Positions 16,230 through 23,036 of a DNA stretch of 23,219 nucleotides are shown here, one piece after another. Within the stretch, counting starts at the first letter, position 1; each line of letters opens with the position of its first letter. Origin of the DNA: DAIRET01 sp036795455 (GTDB taxonomy: Bacteria > Bacteroidota > Ignavibacteria > Ignavibacteriales > Ignavibacteriaceae). The position numbers were made by a program, and so were the translations under genes. The DNA lies in NCBI GenBank assembly GCA_036795455.1, contig DAIRET010000025.1, positions 1 to 23,219 of the forward strand. The letters are read 5' to 3'. The notes beneath the pieces are model-generated. The model made no database searches and was not told where the DNA came from. It saw only the letters and a program-made list of their open reading frames with translations.

Positions 16230-16616
16230 TTGGCTAAATCTATTAAGAAAACAAAGAAAAAAAGTGTTGTTGATTCTAACGGTCTTGCTACCATTAAAGC
16301 TACCTTTAATAACGTATTGGTTACTTTAACAGATATTTACGGTAACACAATATCCTGGTCTTCTGCAGGTAGAAACGGTTTTAAGGGTTCCAGGAAGAAT
16401 ACCCCGTTTGCAGCCCAGGTAACTGCAGAAATGGCTGCTAAAGAAGCTTACGACTTAGGACTAAGAAGAGTCGAAGTAAAAATTAAAGGTCCGGGTTCCG
16501 GTCGTGAATCTGCTATTAGAGCATTGAATACAGCCGGACTTGAAATTGTATCCATCAAGGATGTTACACCCATCCCCCACAACGGATGCAGACCACCTAA
16601 GAAGAGAAGAGTTTAA
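16230..16616 (+). CDS. rpsK: 30S ribosomal protein S11
   Basis: S11 is on the platform near the E-site mRNA. The 128-residue protein has ATIKATFNNVLVTLTDIYGN (about 20-39), then SSAGRNGFKGSRKNTPFAAQ, the GPGSGRESAIRALNTAGLEI block and the end TPIPHNGCRPPKKRRV. The start is TTG at 16230 with GGAGG at 16216-16220. The N-terminal Lys-rich stretch is normal for this protein. Confidence 0.97.
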   Translation: MAKSIKKTKKKSVVDSNGLATIKATFNNVLVTLTDIYGNTISWSSAGRNGFKGSRKNTPFAAQVTAEMAAKEAYDLGLRRVEVKIKGPGSGRESAIRALNTAGLEIVSIKDVTPIPHNGCRPPKKRRV

Positions 16617-16635
16617 AATTTTTGGAGTATAATTA

Positions 16636-17262
16636 ATGGCAAGATATATTGGTTCTGTATGTAAACTATGCAGAAGAGAAAGACAGAAATTATTTCTTAA
16701 GGGACAAAAATGCTTTACTGAAAAGTGTCCCGTTGAAAAGAAAAATTACCCTCCGGGACAGCACGGGCTTTCTCGCAGAGCAAAAATTTCGGAATACGGA
16801 ATTCAGCTTAGAGAGAAACAGAAAATTAAAAGGCAGTACGGACTGCTTGAATCACAATTCCGTAACTATTTTACAGAGGCAAACAGAAGGAAAGGGATTA
16901 CGGGTGACAACCTTGTAAAAATCCTTGAAAGCCGCCTTGACAATGTCGTATATAGACTGGGATTTGCTCCTTCAAGAAAATCTGCAAGGCAGTTAATAAA
17001 ACATAGACACATTATAGTTAATAATAGACTGGTTGATATTCCGTCATATTTGTTAAAACCGGGAGACGTAATAAAACTGAAAGATAAAAGTAAAAAACTT
17101 GATCTGGTTCATAATTCTCTTAAAAGAACAAAAGACAATGTTTTCTCCTGGTTGGTAGTTGATAAAGCTTCTATCAGCGGTACGTTTGTTCAGGTTCCCG
17201 AAAGATCGGAAGTTCCTTTAACAGCAAACGAACAGTTGGTTGTTGAACTTTATTCCAAGTAA
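16636..17262 (+). CDS. rpsD: 30S ribosomal protein S4 (zinc-binding type)
   Basis: S4 is a primary 16S-binding protein near the mRNA entry site. The 208-residue product has Cys9, Cys12, Cys26 and Cys31, the zinc-ligand pattern known from Thermus S4. The later part contains the S4 RNA-binding domain (ESRLDNVVYRLGFAPSRKSA followed by RQLIKHRHIIVNNR). E. coli S4 lacks these cysteines. The gene follows rpsK by 19 bases. GGAG precedes the ATG. Confidence 0.97.
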   Translation: MARYIGSVCKLCRRERQKLFLKGQKCFTEKCPVEKKNYPPGQHGLSRRAKISEYGIQLREKQKIKRQYGLLESQFRNYFTEANRRKGITGDNLVKILESRLDNVVYRLGFAPSRKSARQLIKHRHIIVNNRLVDIPSYLLKPGDVIKLKDKSKKLDLVHNSLKRTKDNVFSWLVVDKASISGTFVQVPERSEVPLTANEQLVVELYSK

Positions 17263-17292
17263 TAGTTATTAAGAAATTTTTGAGGAATACAA

Positions 17293-18288
17293 ATGAGTGT
17301 ATCATATCTTAAAATGCCGGAAAGCGTTGTAATTGACGAAACTACTTATTCGAATAGTTACGGTAAATTTACATTGCAGCCGCTTGAAAGAGGTTTCGGA
17401 ACTACTCTCGGTAACTCGCTGAGAAGAGTTCTTCTATCATCGCTGCCGGGTGCTGCTATTGTCGCAGTTAAATTCAGTAATGTTTTGCACGAGTTTACTA
17501 CTATCCCCGGAGTTGTTGAAGACGTTGCGGAAATCATTTTGAACCTGAAGCAAGTAAGGCTAAAACTCCTTAATAAAAAACCGAATAAGATTGACATTTC
17601 TTTTAACGGTGAAGGAGTTTTTACTGCTGCGGATATTCAGAAGAACAGCGCCGATGTAGAAGTATTGAATCCGGAACTTCATATTGCCACCTTAAACAAA
17701 AATGCGAAATTCGATATTGAAATTCGTGTTGGTAAAGGAATGGGGTATGTACCGGCAATTGAAAACAAATCTCCCGAATATACAATCGGGGTTATACCGA
17801 TGGATGCCATTTATACTCCTATCGTTAATGTAAGATACGAAGTTGAAAACGTACGAATCGGTGATAAAAACGATTATGAAAAACTGACAATGGAAGTATA
17901 TACCGATGGTTCGATTACCCCGGATGATGCTTTAACTCAGTCGGCAAAAATTCTGAAAGATCATATTCAACTTTATATCAATCTTGATCTTGAACCGGAA
18001 GAAAAACAAGCAGAAATTCAAAGAGATACTGAAAAAGAAAGAGTTAAGAAAATTCTTCTTACAAGCGTAGATGAACTTGAATTAAGCGTAAGAGCACATA
18101 ACTGTTTAAAAGCTGCAAATATAAAAAACCTTGCAGAACTTGTTAAAAGAGACGAAGCCGAAATGCTTAAATTCCGTAACTTCGGTAGAAAATCACTTTC
18201 TGAATTGAGCGAAATAGTTGAAAGCCTCGGGCTTGAATTCGGTATGGATGTCGATAAATATATTCAAGAAGAATCCGATAATAATTAA
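17293..18288 (+). CDS. rpoA: RNA polymerase alpha subunit
   Basis: Alpha dimerises to start RNA polymerase assembly and binds UP-elements and activators by its C-terminal domain. The 331-residue protein has the alpha-NTD block ERGFGTTLGNSLRR (32-45) and IPGVVEDVAEIILNLK (71-86). A linker runs from about 236 to 250, and the alpha-CTD has Arg267, Asn270 and Lys273 matching E. coli Arg265, Asn268 and Lys271. All are intact, so UP-element contact is expected to be conserved. The position between rpsD and rplQ is the standard alpha operon. Confidence 0.98.
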   Translation: MSVSYLKMPESVVIDETTYSNSYGKFTLQPLERGFGTTLGNSLRRVLLSSLPGAAIVAVKFSNVLHEFTTIPGVVEDVAEIILNLKQVRLKLLNKKPNKIDISFNGEGVFTAADIQKNSADVEVLNPELHIATLNKNAKFDIEIRVGKGMGYVPAIENKSPEYTIGVIPMDAIYTPIVNVRYEVENVRIGDKNDYEKLTMEVYTDGSITPDDALTQSAKILKDHIQLYINLDLEPEEKQAEIQRDTEKERVKKILLTSVDELELSVRAHNCLKAANIKNLAELVKRDEAEMLKFRNFGRKSLSELSEIVESLGLEFGMDVDKYIQEESDNN

Positions 18289-18306
18289 TAAGGAATAGGG
18301 CGTAGA

Positions 18307-18798
18307 ATGAGACATAGAGTAAAAGGAAGAAAATTTAACAGAACACATAGCCATAGAGCCGCGCTTTTGAGAAACCTTGCTACTTCGTTATTAAAACATA
18401 AACGTATTAGAACAACCCTGGCAAAAGCTAAAGAATTAAGAGGCTTTGTAGAGCCGCTTATTACAAAAGCAAAAGCAGGCGACCTTCATGCTCAAAAACA
18501 TGTTATGAATTTTATTAAAGATAAAGAAGTTGTTAAAGAACTTTTTTCCGAGATTATCGGGACAATAGGCGATAGACCCGGCGGGTATACAAGAGTTGTA
18601 AGACTCGGTAGAAGGCTTGGTGACGCTGCTGAATTAGCGATTATCGAGTTGGTTGACTACAACGAAGTTGCTAATCTTAAAGCAACCGAGAAAAAGGATA
18701 AGAAAGAAGCTAAAGTTAAAGCTAAAAAAGAAAAAGAAGCTGAAAAGGTTGAAGACGCAAAAGTTGTTGAAGAATCTGTCAACAAAGAAAAAAAGTAA
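18307..18798 (+). CDS. rplQ: 50S ribosomal protein L17 with C-terminal extension
   Basis: L17 sits at the tunnel exit. The conserved part starts MRHRVKGRKFNRTHSHRAAL, includes RTTLAKAKELRGFVEPLITK, and the PGGYTRVVRLGRRLGDAAEL block ends near residue 120. About 35 more residues follow, mostly Lys, Glu, Ala and Val (KKEAKVKAKKEKEAEK), giving 163 residues against about 127 in E. coli. It is the last gene before a strong terminator, so it closes the ribosomal supercluster. Confidence 0.96.
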   Translation: MRHRVKGRKFNRTHSHRAALLRNLATSLLKHKRIRTTLAKAKELRGFVEPLITKAKAGDLHAQKHVMNFIKDKEVVKELFSEIIGTIGDRPGGYTRVVRLGRRLGDAAELAIIELVDYNEVANLKATEKKDKKEAKVKAKKEKEAEKVEDAKVVEESVNKEKK

Positions 18799-18818
18799 TT
18801 TTTTAATCTGATTATTTT

Positions 18819-18852
18819 AAGAGTAACCGTTGCCCGGTTACTCTTTTTTTTT
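18819..18852 (+). terminator. Strong intrinsic terminator after rplQ, touching engB start
   Basis: A perfect 11-base-pair stem (18819-18829 with 18835-18845) closes a 5-base loop TTGCC, followed by an unbroken T-run from 18844 to 18852. It is the strongest terminator seen in the window. Its T-tract ends exactly one base before the ATG of engB at 18853, so the space that would hold a ribosome binding site for engB is inside the terminator. Confidence 0.9.
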
Positions 18853-19443
18853 ATGTTTGATAAAGTAGAGTTTTACAGTTCATTTTTTGGGGGGAGCGAT
18901 ATTCCGAATGGGAATTTACATGAAATTGTTCTGTGCGGTCGGTCTAACGTAGGTAAATCATCTTTTATAAATTCTTTTTTCAATAGGAAGAACCTTGCTA
19001 AAGTAAGCTCGACACCGGGAAAAACAAGAGCATTAAATTATTACAACGTAGACGAAAAATTTTATTTTGTAGATTTACCCGGTTTCGGCTATGCTAAAGC
19101 ATCAAAAAGTGAGCAGGCAAAATGGTCTGAACTTGTAAATAGTTATTTTAATGCATCAAAGAATATCAAACTTGCATTCCACTTTATTGATTCACGGCAT
19201 AAACCGACTGAAAACGATCTGCTGTTGTTCGATTTAATCATAAAATTGAAGTTGAATTCGTTTATAATTTTAAGTAAGATAGATAAACTTAATCAATCGG
19301 AAATAGCAAGGTCAAAAAAGGAAATTTCTACCCGGTTTCCGGGATATGAATTCGGCAAGAATTTATTTGTTTATTCTTCGTTAAAAGGAATTGGCAGAAA
19401 AGAGATTCAGAAAGCATTGAAAAGCTACATTTTGCAGTTGTAA
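18853..19443 (+). CDS. engB: Ribosome biogenesis GTPase EngB/YsxC
   Basis: EngB is an essential TRAFAC GTPase involved in late 50S assembly. The 196-residue product has the P-loop GRSNVGKSS (29-37), the G2 region STPGKTRALNYY, G3 DLPGFGYA (about 74-81), G4 SKID and the G5-like YSSLKGIG near the end. The short N-terminal part matches the family, so ATG 18853 is probably the true start. There is no room for a Shine-Dalgarno motif because the rplQ terminator ends right before it. Expression would need read-through or a promoter inside rplQ. Confidence 0.95.
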   Translation: MFDKVEFYSSFFGGSDIPNGNLHEIVLCGRSNVGKSSFINSFFNRKNLAKVSSTPGKTRALNYYNVDEKFYFVDLPGFGYAKASKSEQAKWSELVNSYFNASKNIKLAFHFIDSRHKPTENDLLLFDLIIKLKLNSFIILSKIDKLNQSEIARSKKEISTRFPGYEFGKNLFVYSSLKGIGRKEIQKALKSYILQL

Positions 19444-19509
19444 AATTGCATTTGTCGGAAGGGAGCCCCGGTTTATTTTTTATTAGGCTTAAAAAATATC
19501 CGCCTCATA

Positions 19510-19541
19510 TTTGCTAAAATTTATTGTCGAAACTATATTTA
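19510..19541 (+). promoter_or_regulatory. Possible Bacteroidota-type promoter upstream of the GAF/GGDEF gene
   Basis: TTTG (19510-19513) and TATATTTA (19534-19541) are separated by 20 bases, close to the Bacteroidota-type -33 TTTG / -7 TAnnTTTG pattern with one mismatch at the end. It lies 32 bases upstream of the next start codon, in the 129-base gap after engB. This gap has no other clear feature. The match is short in AT-rich DNA and could be chance. Confidence 0.3.
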
Positions 19542-19572
19542 ACATCATTATTTAAATAAATAGATAACAGCG

Positions 19573-21426
19573 ATGAATCGCAAACAAAAAAGAAGAATTT
19601 TCATATTTTCACTCTTCCCGGTACTTATATCCATTCATTTCTTAACGGACGATCTTATTATTCGTATTATTGCGGTAATTCTTACTGCAGTGTACGTTGG
19701 TCTTCTTATCTTTTTGCGTGATTCATTTAAACTTGAAAAAAAGTATGACGAAAAAGAAGAAGAACCTGTTGATTTAACACCGCCTCCATCAGCACTTGAT
19801 GATCCTGATGAATCTTTTAAGATAATCTCAAAATCGACAAATCCGGATTTGATTACGGATGAAAATGTATTCAAAGTGAACCGGGGACACAGAGTACAAA
19901 TGCGTCCGCCTGATTTGAAAGAGAGATTTGAAGAAATAGTTAATGAGGAACTGCCCGGCGAAGTTAGTTACGATGGGCAATTTGCATTTGTTCTCGAAAA
20001 AGTTCTCATTACAATAAAAGAAGCTTTCCATGCAAACACTTCAATCTTTTTCTGGTACAACAAAAAAAGTGAAAAACTTTCTATCGAAAGATTCGTATCC
20101 AACTCTACGGAAATAACAGTCCGAAAATTCGACCTCGAAAACGATATATTAAGCAACATTGTTAAAAAGGCTGAACCGGAATTATTATCCGATATCCCGG
20201 CAGCAGCGGAAGCCGATGTTATAAGATATTATACTGCGGTGCAGGGAATTAAAAGTTTTGTCGGTGTACCTTTGTTTTATGATAAATCTTTAATAGGAAT
20301 TTTGGCAATTGACTCGAAGGAAGAAGATTCATTCGGAATCGAAACGATCTTTTCGCTCGGTCGTTTTGTTAGACTGATTACCATTCTCATAAATCTATTC
20401 GAACAAAAGTATATTGAATTCACTTCGCAAAAACGGCTCGGATCGTTACTTAATTTTATACAACCGGCGGATAAATACGAAGAGGAAAAAGACCTTATCG
20501 AGTCGATTGAAAAATCTATTCAGCACCTTATTCACTGGGACGCCTTCGCTTTTGTGTTTTATAATCCTTTTAATAAAGGATTCCGGACTGCAAAAGTAAT
20601 AAATAATACTTCATTGAAATTTATCGGAGAAAACCTTGACGTAGATTTGAACGGAACGCTTGTCGGTAAATGTATTTTGACCGGTACCCCGGTGAAGATT
20701 GATGATACTTCGGCTGCGGAGTATAAAAGATTTTCAAAGGTTGAAGATGTAAGTTTTGATGGGTCATTTCTTGCTATTCCGCTGATATACCAGAGCCAGA
20801 ATTACGGGGTTTTATGTTTCGAAAGTTTGAAAAAAAATGATTACAATAAATCGGATGTCGACTTTTTAAGGAAAGCTACTAACTTTTTATCTTTTACTAT
20901 TTATTCTTATTCGAATCAAAGATTATTAAAGAGTTTGATTTCACTTGATATTGAAACCCGTGTTCTTAATGCCGAAAACTTTAAAGAAAGACTTCATGCA
21001 GAACTTGTAAAATCGAAAGTATTAAAAATTCCCGGTGCTATTGCAGTTATCCGTTTGGATGATTTCCTTGAGCAAGAGTCTTTGTTTGATACCAACCCGT
21101 TTTATACTGTACTCAATACTGTTGCTGATATTGTTACCGATGAAGTCGGAACTGTAAATTTAGTAGGTAGATTAGGAGAAAAATTGTTCGGAGTTTACTT
21201 CTTTAATTCAAACTCGAAAGATGTTTATATCTGGGCGGAAAAATTGAGAGTGAGAATCGCACGCCAAACAATATCCGTAATGTCGAAACAAACTACCTTT
21301 ACAGTATCAATTGGTGTTGCAGCATCTAACGGTAAGGACAATCCCGATGAACTGCTTCACAATGCTTCTCTTGCATTACAAAAAGCAATTGAAGGCGGCG
21401 GCAATAAAGTACGGAACATTAATTAA
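19573..21426 (+). CDS. Membrane-anchored protein with two GAF-like regions and a degenerate GGDEF domain
   Basis: The 617-residue protein opens with a basic tip and two hydrophobic segments (about 9-24 and 29-48), likely a membrane anchor, then a charged linker rich in Glu and Pro. Two regions with GAF-like character follow: about 140-285 (GIKSFVGVPLFYDKSLIGIL) and about 300-445 (FLAIPLIYQSQNYGVLCFES). The last ~155 residues look like a GGDEF fold with the late FTVSIGVAA motif. At the GGDEF signature position the sequence is LGEKL (534-538), so diguanylate cyclase activity is unlikely. A role as ligand sensor or c-di-GMP-related regulator is inference. It is followed immediately by deoB (stop at 21424-21426, conserved deoB sequence from 21437). 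The product is hypothetical in function. Confidence 0.8.
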   Translation: MNRKQKRRIFIFSLFPVLISIHFLTDDLIIRIIAVILTAVYVGLLIFLRDSFKLEKKYDEKEEEPVDLTPPPSALDDPDESFKIISKSTNPDLITDENVFKVNRGHRVQMRPPDLKERFEEIVNEELPGEVSYDGQFAFVLEKVLITIKEAFHANTSIFFWYNKKSEKLSIERFVSNSTEITVRKFDLENDILSNIVKKAEPELLSDIPAAAEADVIRYYTAVQGIKSFVGVPLFYDKSLIGILAIDSKEEDSFGIETIFSLGRFVRLITILINLFEQKYIEFTSQKRLGSLLNFIQPADKYEEEKDLIESIEKSIQHLIHWDAFAFVFYNPFNKGFRTAKVINNTSLKFIGENLDVDLNGTLVGKCILTGTPVKIDDTSAAEYKRFSKVEDVSFDGSFLAIPLIYQSQNYGVLCFESLKKNDYNKSDVDFLRKATNFLSFTIYSYSNQRLLKSLISLDIETRVLNAENFKERLHAELVKSKVLKIPGAIAVIRLDDFLEQESLFDTNPFYTVLNTVADIVTDEVGTVNLVGRLGEKLFGVYFFNSNSKDVYIWAEKLRVRIARQTISVMSKQTTFTVSIGVAASNGKDNPDELLHNASLALQKAIEGGGNKVRNIN

Positions 21427-21436
21427 GAGTTGTGCC

Positions 21437-22594
21437 ATTAAAAATTTTATTATTATAGTACTTGACGGCGTAGGTGTTGGTGAACTCCCGGATGCTGCAA
21501 TTTATGGCGATGCGGGAAGCAACACACTTTCAAATATGGCTGAAGTTGTTGGAGGGTTATCTCTTCCGAATCTTGAAAAAATGGGACTTGGGAATATAGA
21601 TCACATTAAAGGGATAAAACCACAAAAGCAGCCGCTTGCTTCGTACGGGAAAATGGGAGAACAATCAAAAGGGAAGGATTCGACTTCAGGCCACTGGGAA
21701 CTTGGTGGTGTTGTCGTTGATTTCGATTTTTCATATTTTCCCGAAGGTTTCCCAGATGATATTACGTCTAGTTTTTTGCGGTTTACAGGATTAAAAGGTT
21801 ATCTTGGGAACAAACCGGCTTCGGGTACGGAGATAATCAAAGAACTTGGCGAAGAACACGTGAAAACTGGATTCCCGATAATATATACTTCGGCGGATTC
21901 TGTTTTCCAGATTGCCGCCCATGAAGAAGTGATTCCTTTAAAAAGATTATACGAAATCTGCTCGATTACAAGGGAAAAGGTTCTTGTTAGTCCATACGTT
22001 GTAGGAAGAGTAATTGCAAGACCGTTTGTCGGGACACCGGGAAATTTCACAAGGACAGTATACAGAAAAGATTATTCACTTGACCCGCCAGATGATACAA
22101 TACTGGATGTTCTCAAAATGCATGAAATTGATACAATCGCGGTCGGGAAGATTAATGATCTTTTCAATCATAAAGGGATAAAAATACCTGCTCCGACAAA
22201 GTCGAATAAGGAAGGCTGCAACAAAATTATAGAATTCTCGTCAAAATCTGAGAACAGCTTAATATTTGCCAATCTTGTTGATTTCGATGTCTATTTCGGG
22301 CACAGGAACGATACCGAAGGATTTGCTGTTGCTTTAAAAGAATTCGACGTTCAATTACCTGAAATAATTGATAGTATGGATGAAACGGACTGCATGGTAA
22401 TTACTGCTGATCACGGTAACGACCCGACAACTCCAAGTACAGACCATAGCAGGGAATATGTTCCCTTACTTTTTTACAGGAAAGGGATTACAGGAAAAAA
22501 TCTTGGAACAAGGAAAACATTTTCGGATGTTGCTAAAACAGTAGCGGAGTTCTTCGGTGTGGAGAACAAGTTGAATGGGGATAGTTTTCTCTAA
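21437..22594 (+). CDS. deoB: Phosphopentomutase
   Basis: DeoB interconverts (deoxy)ribose 1-phosphate and 5-phosphate in nucleoside breakdown. It is an alkaline-phosphatase-superfamily enzyme that needs two Mn ions. Motifs: FIIIVLDGVGVGELPDA at the start, SKGKDSTSGHWEL (nucleophile region), YFGHRNDTEGFA, ADHGNDPTTPSTDHSRE (metal ligands). The phosphoacceptor position after KD is Ser, where E. coli has Thr. The start is uncertain. No ATG, GTG or TTG lies in frame between TTG 21389 and the conserved N-terminus. ATT 21437 gives an N-terminus of normal length; GTG 21432 would fit if one A were added in the A-run at 21440-21444. I use 21437 as the least extended choice. The gene follows the GAF/GGDEF gene by 10 bases and precedes microcompartment genes. 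Confidence 0.9.
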   Translation: MKNFIIIVLDGVGVGELPDAAIYGDAGSNTLSNMAEVVGGLSLPNLEKMGLGNIDHIKGIKPQKQPLASYGKMGEQSKGKDSTSGHWELGGVVVDFDFSYFPEGFPDDITSSFLRFTGLKGYLGNKPASGTEIIKELGEEHVKTGFPIIYTSADSVFQIAAHEEVIPLKRLYEICSITREKVLVSPYVVGRVIARPFVGTPGNFTRTVYRKDYSLDPPDDTILDVLKMHEIDTIAVGKINDLFNHKGIKIPAPTKSNKEGCNKIIEFSSKSENSLIFANLVDFDVYFGHRNDTEGFAVALKEFDVQLPEIIDSMDETDCMVITADHGNDPTTPSTDHSREYVPLLFYRKGITGKNLGTRKTFSDVAKTVAEFFGVENKLNGDSFL

Positions 22595-22609
22595 TTTATT
22601 GAAATTAGA
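22590..22609 (+). other. AT-rich hairpin over the deoB stop codon
   Basis: TCTAATTT (22590-22597) and AAATTAGA (22602-22609) form an 8-base-pair stem with loop ATTG, and the deoB stop TAA (22592-22594) lies in the left arm. No T-run follows, so it is not a good terminator. It could affect termination or ribosome reloading, or be chance in AT-rich DNA. Confidence 0.3.
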
Positions 22610-22646
22610 TATTTAAGCAGTGTGCAATTATTAAAGGAGATGGAAT

Positions 22647-22943
22647 TTGTTTTTAGGTAAAGTGATCGGAACAGTTTGGTCGACAAAAAAAGATGAAAAT
22701 TTAACCGGGTCAAAACTATTAATTGTAAGACAATTAGACCTTGAACTAAAGGAAAAAAGCAATTTTGTTGTAGCTGTTGACAGCGTCGGCGCCGGTGAAG
22801 GTGAAGTTGTACTTGTCGCAACCGGCAGCTCGGCAAGGCAGACAAATATAACAAAAAATAAGCCGGTTGATGCCGTAGTTATGGCGATTGTGGATAAACT
22901 TGATGTTTCTATCAAGGAGCTTCTGGAGGCTGAAAATAAATAA
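22647..22943 (+). CDS. EutN/CcmL-family microcompartment vertex protein (copy 1)
   Basis: EutN/CcmL proteins are pentamers that cap the vertices of bacterial microcompartment shells. The 98-residue product fits family length: MFLGKVIGTVWSTKKDENLT at the start, LLIVRQLDL, the AVDSVGAGEGEVVLVATGSS loop with SAR, and a C-terminal VDAVVMAIVDKLDV strand-helix end. The start is TTG at 22647 with AAAGGAG (GGAG 22636-22639). It lies 52 bases after deoB. Its presence with a second copy marks a microcompartment locus. Confidence 0.93.
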   Translation: MFLGKVIGTVWSTKKDENLTGSKLLIVRQLDLELKEKSNFVVAVDSVGAGEGEVVLVATGSSARQTNITKNKPVDAVVMAIVDKLDVSIKELLEAENK

Positions 22944-23036
22944 ACCGGGTACGCTTTTTTTAATTGAAAGTTCCTGGTTAATACGTTAAATTTGCAGTCT
23001 TATTTTTTGAAATTTTTTACCGGAGATTGAGCAGTA

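Noticed and set aside
19444..19509. Hairpin after engB (AGGC ... GCCT)
   Set aside because: Only four base pairs with a 13-base A/T-rich loop; not convincing.
22943..22979. AACCGGG / CCTGGTT inverted repeat between the two EutN-like genes
   Set aside because: A 7-base-pair stem with one wobble and a 23-base loop, with no T-tail at the 3' side; too weak to call a terminator.
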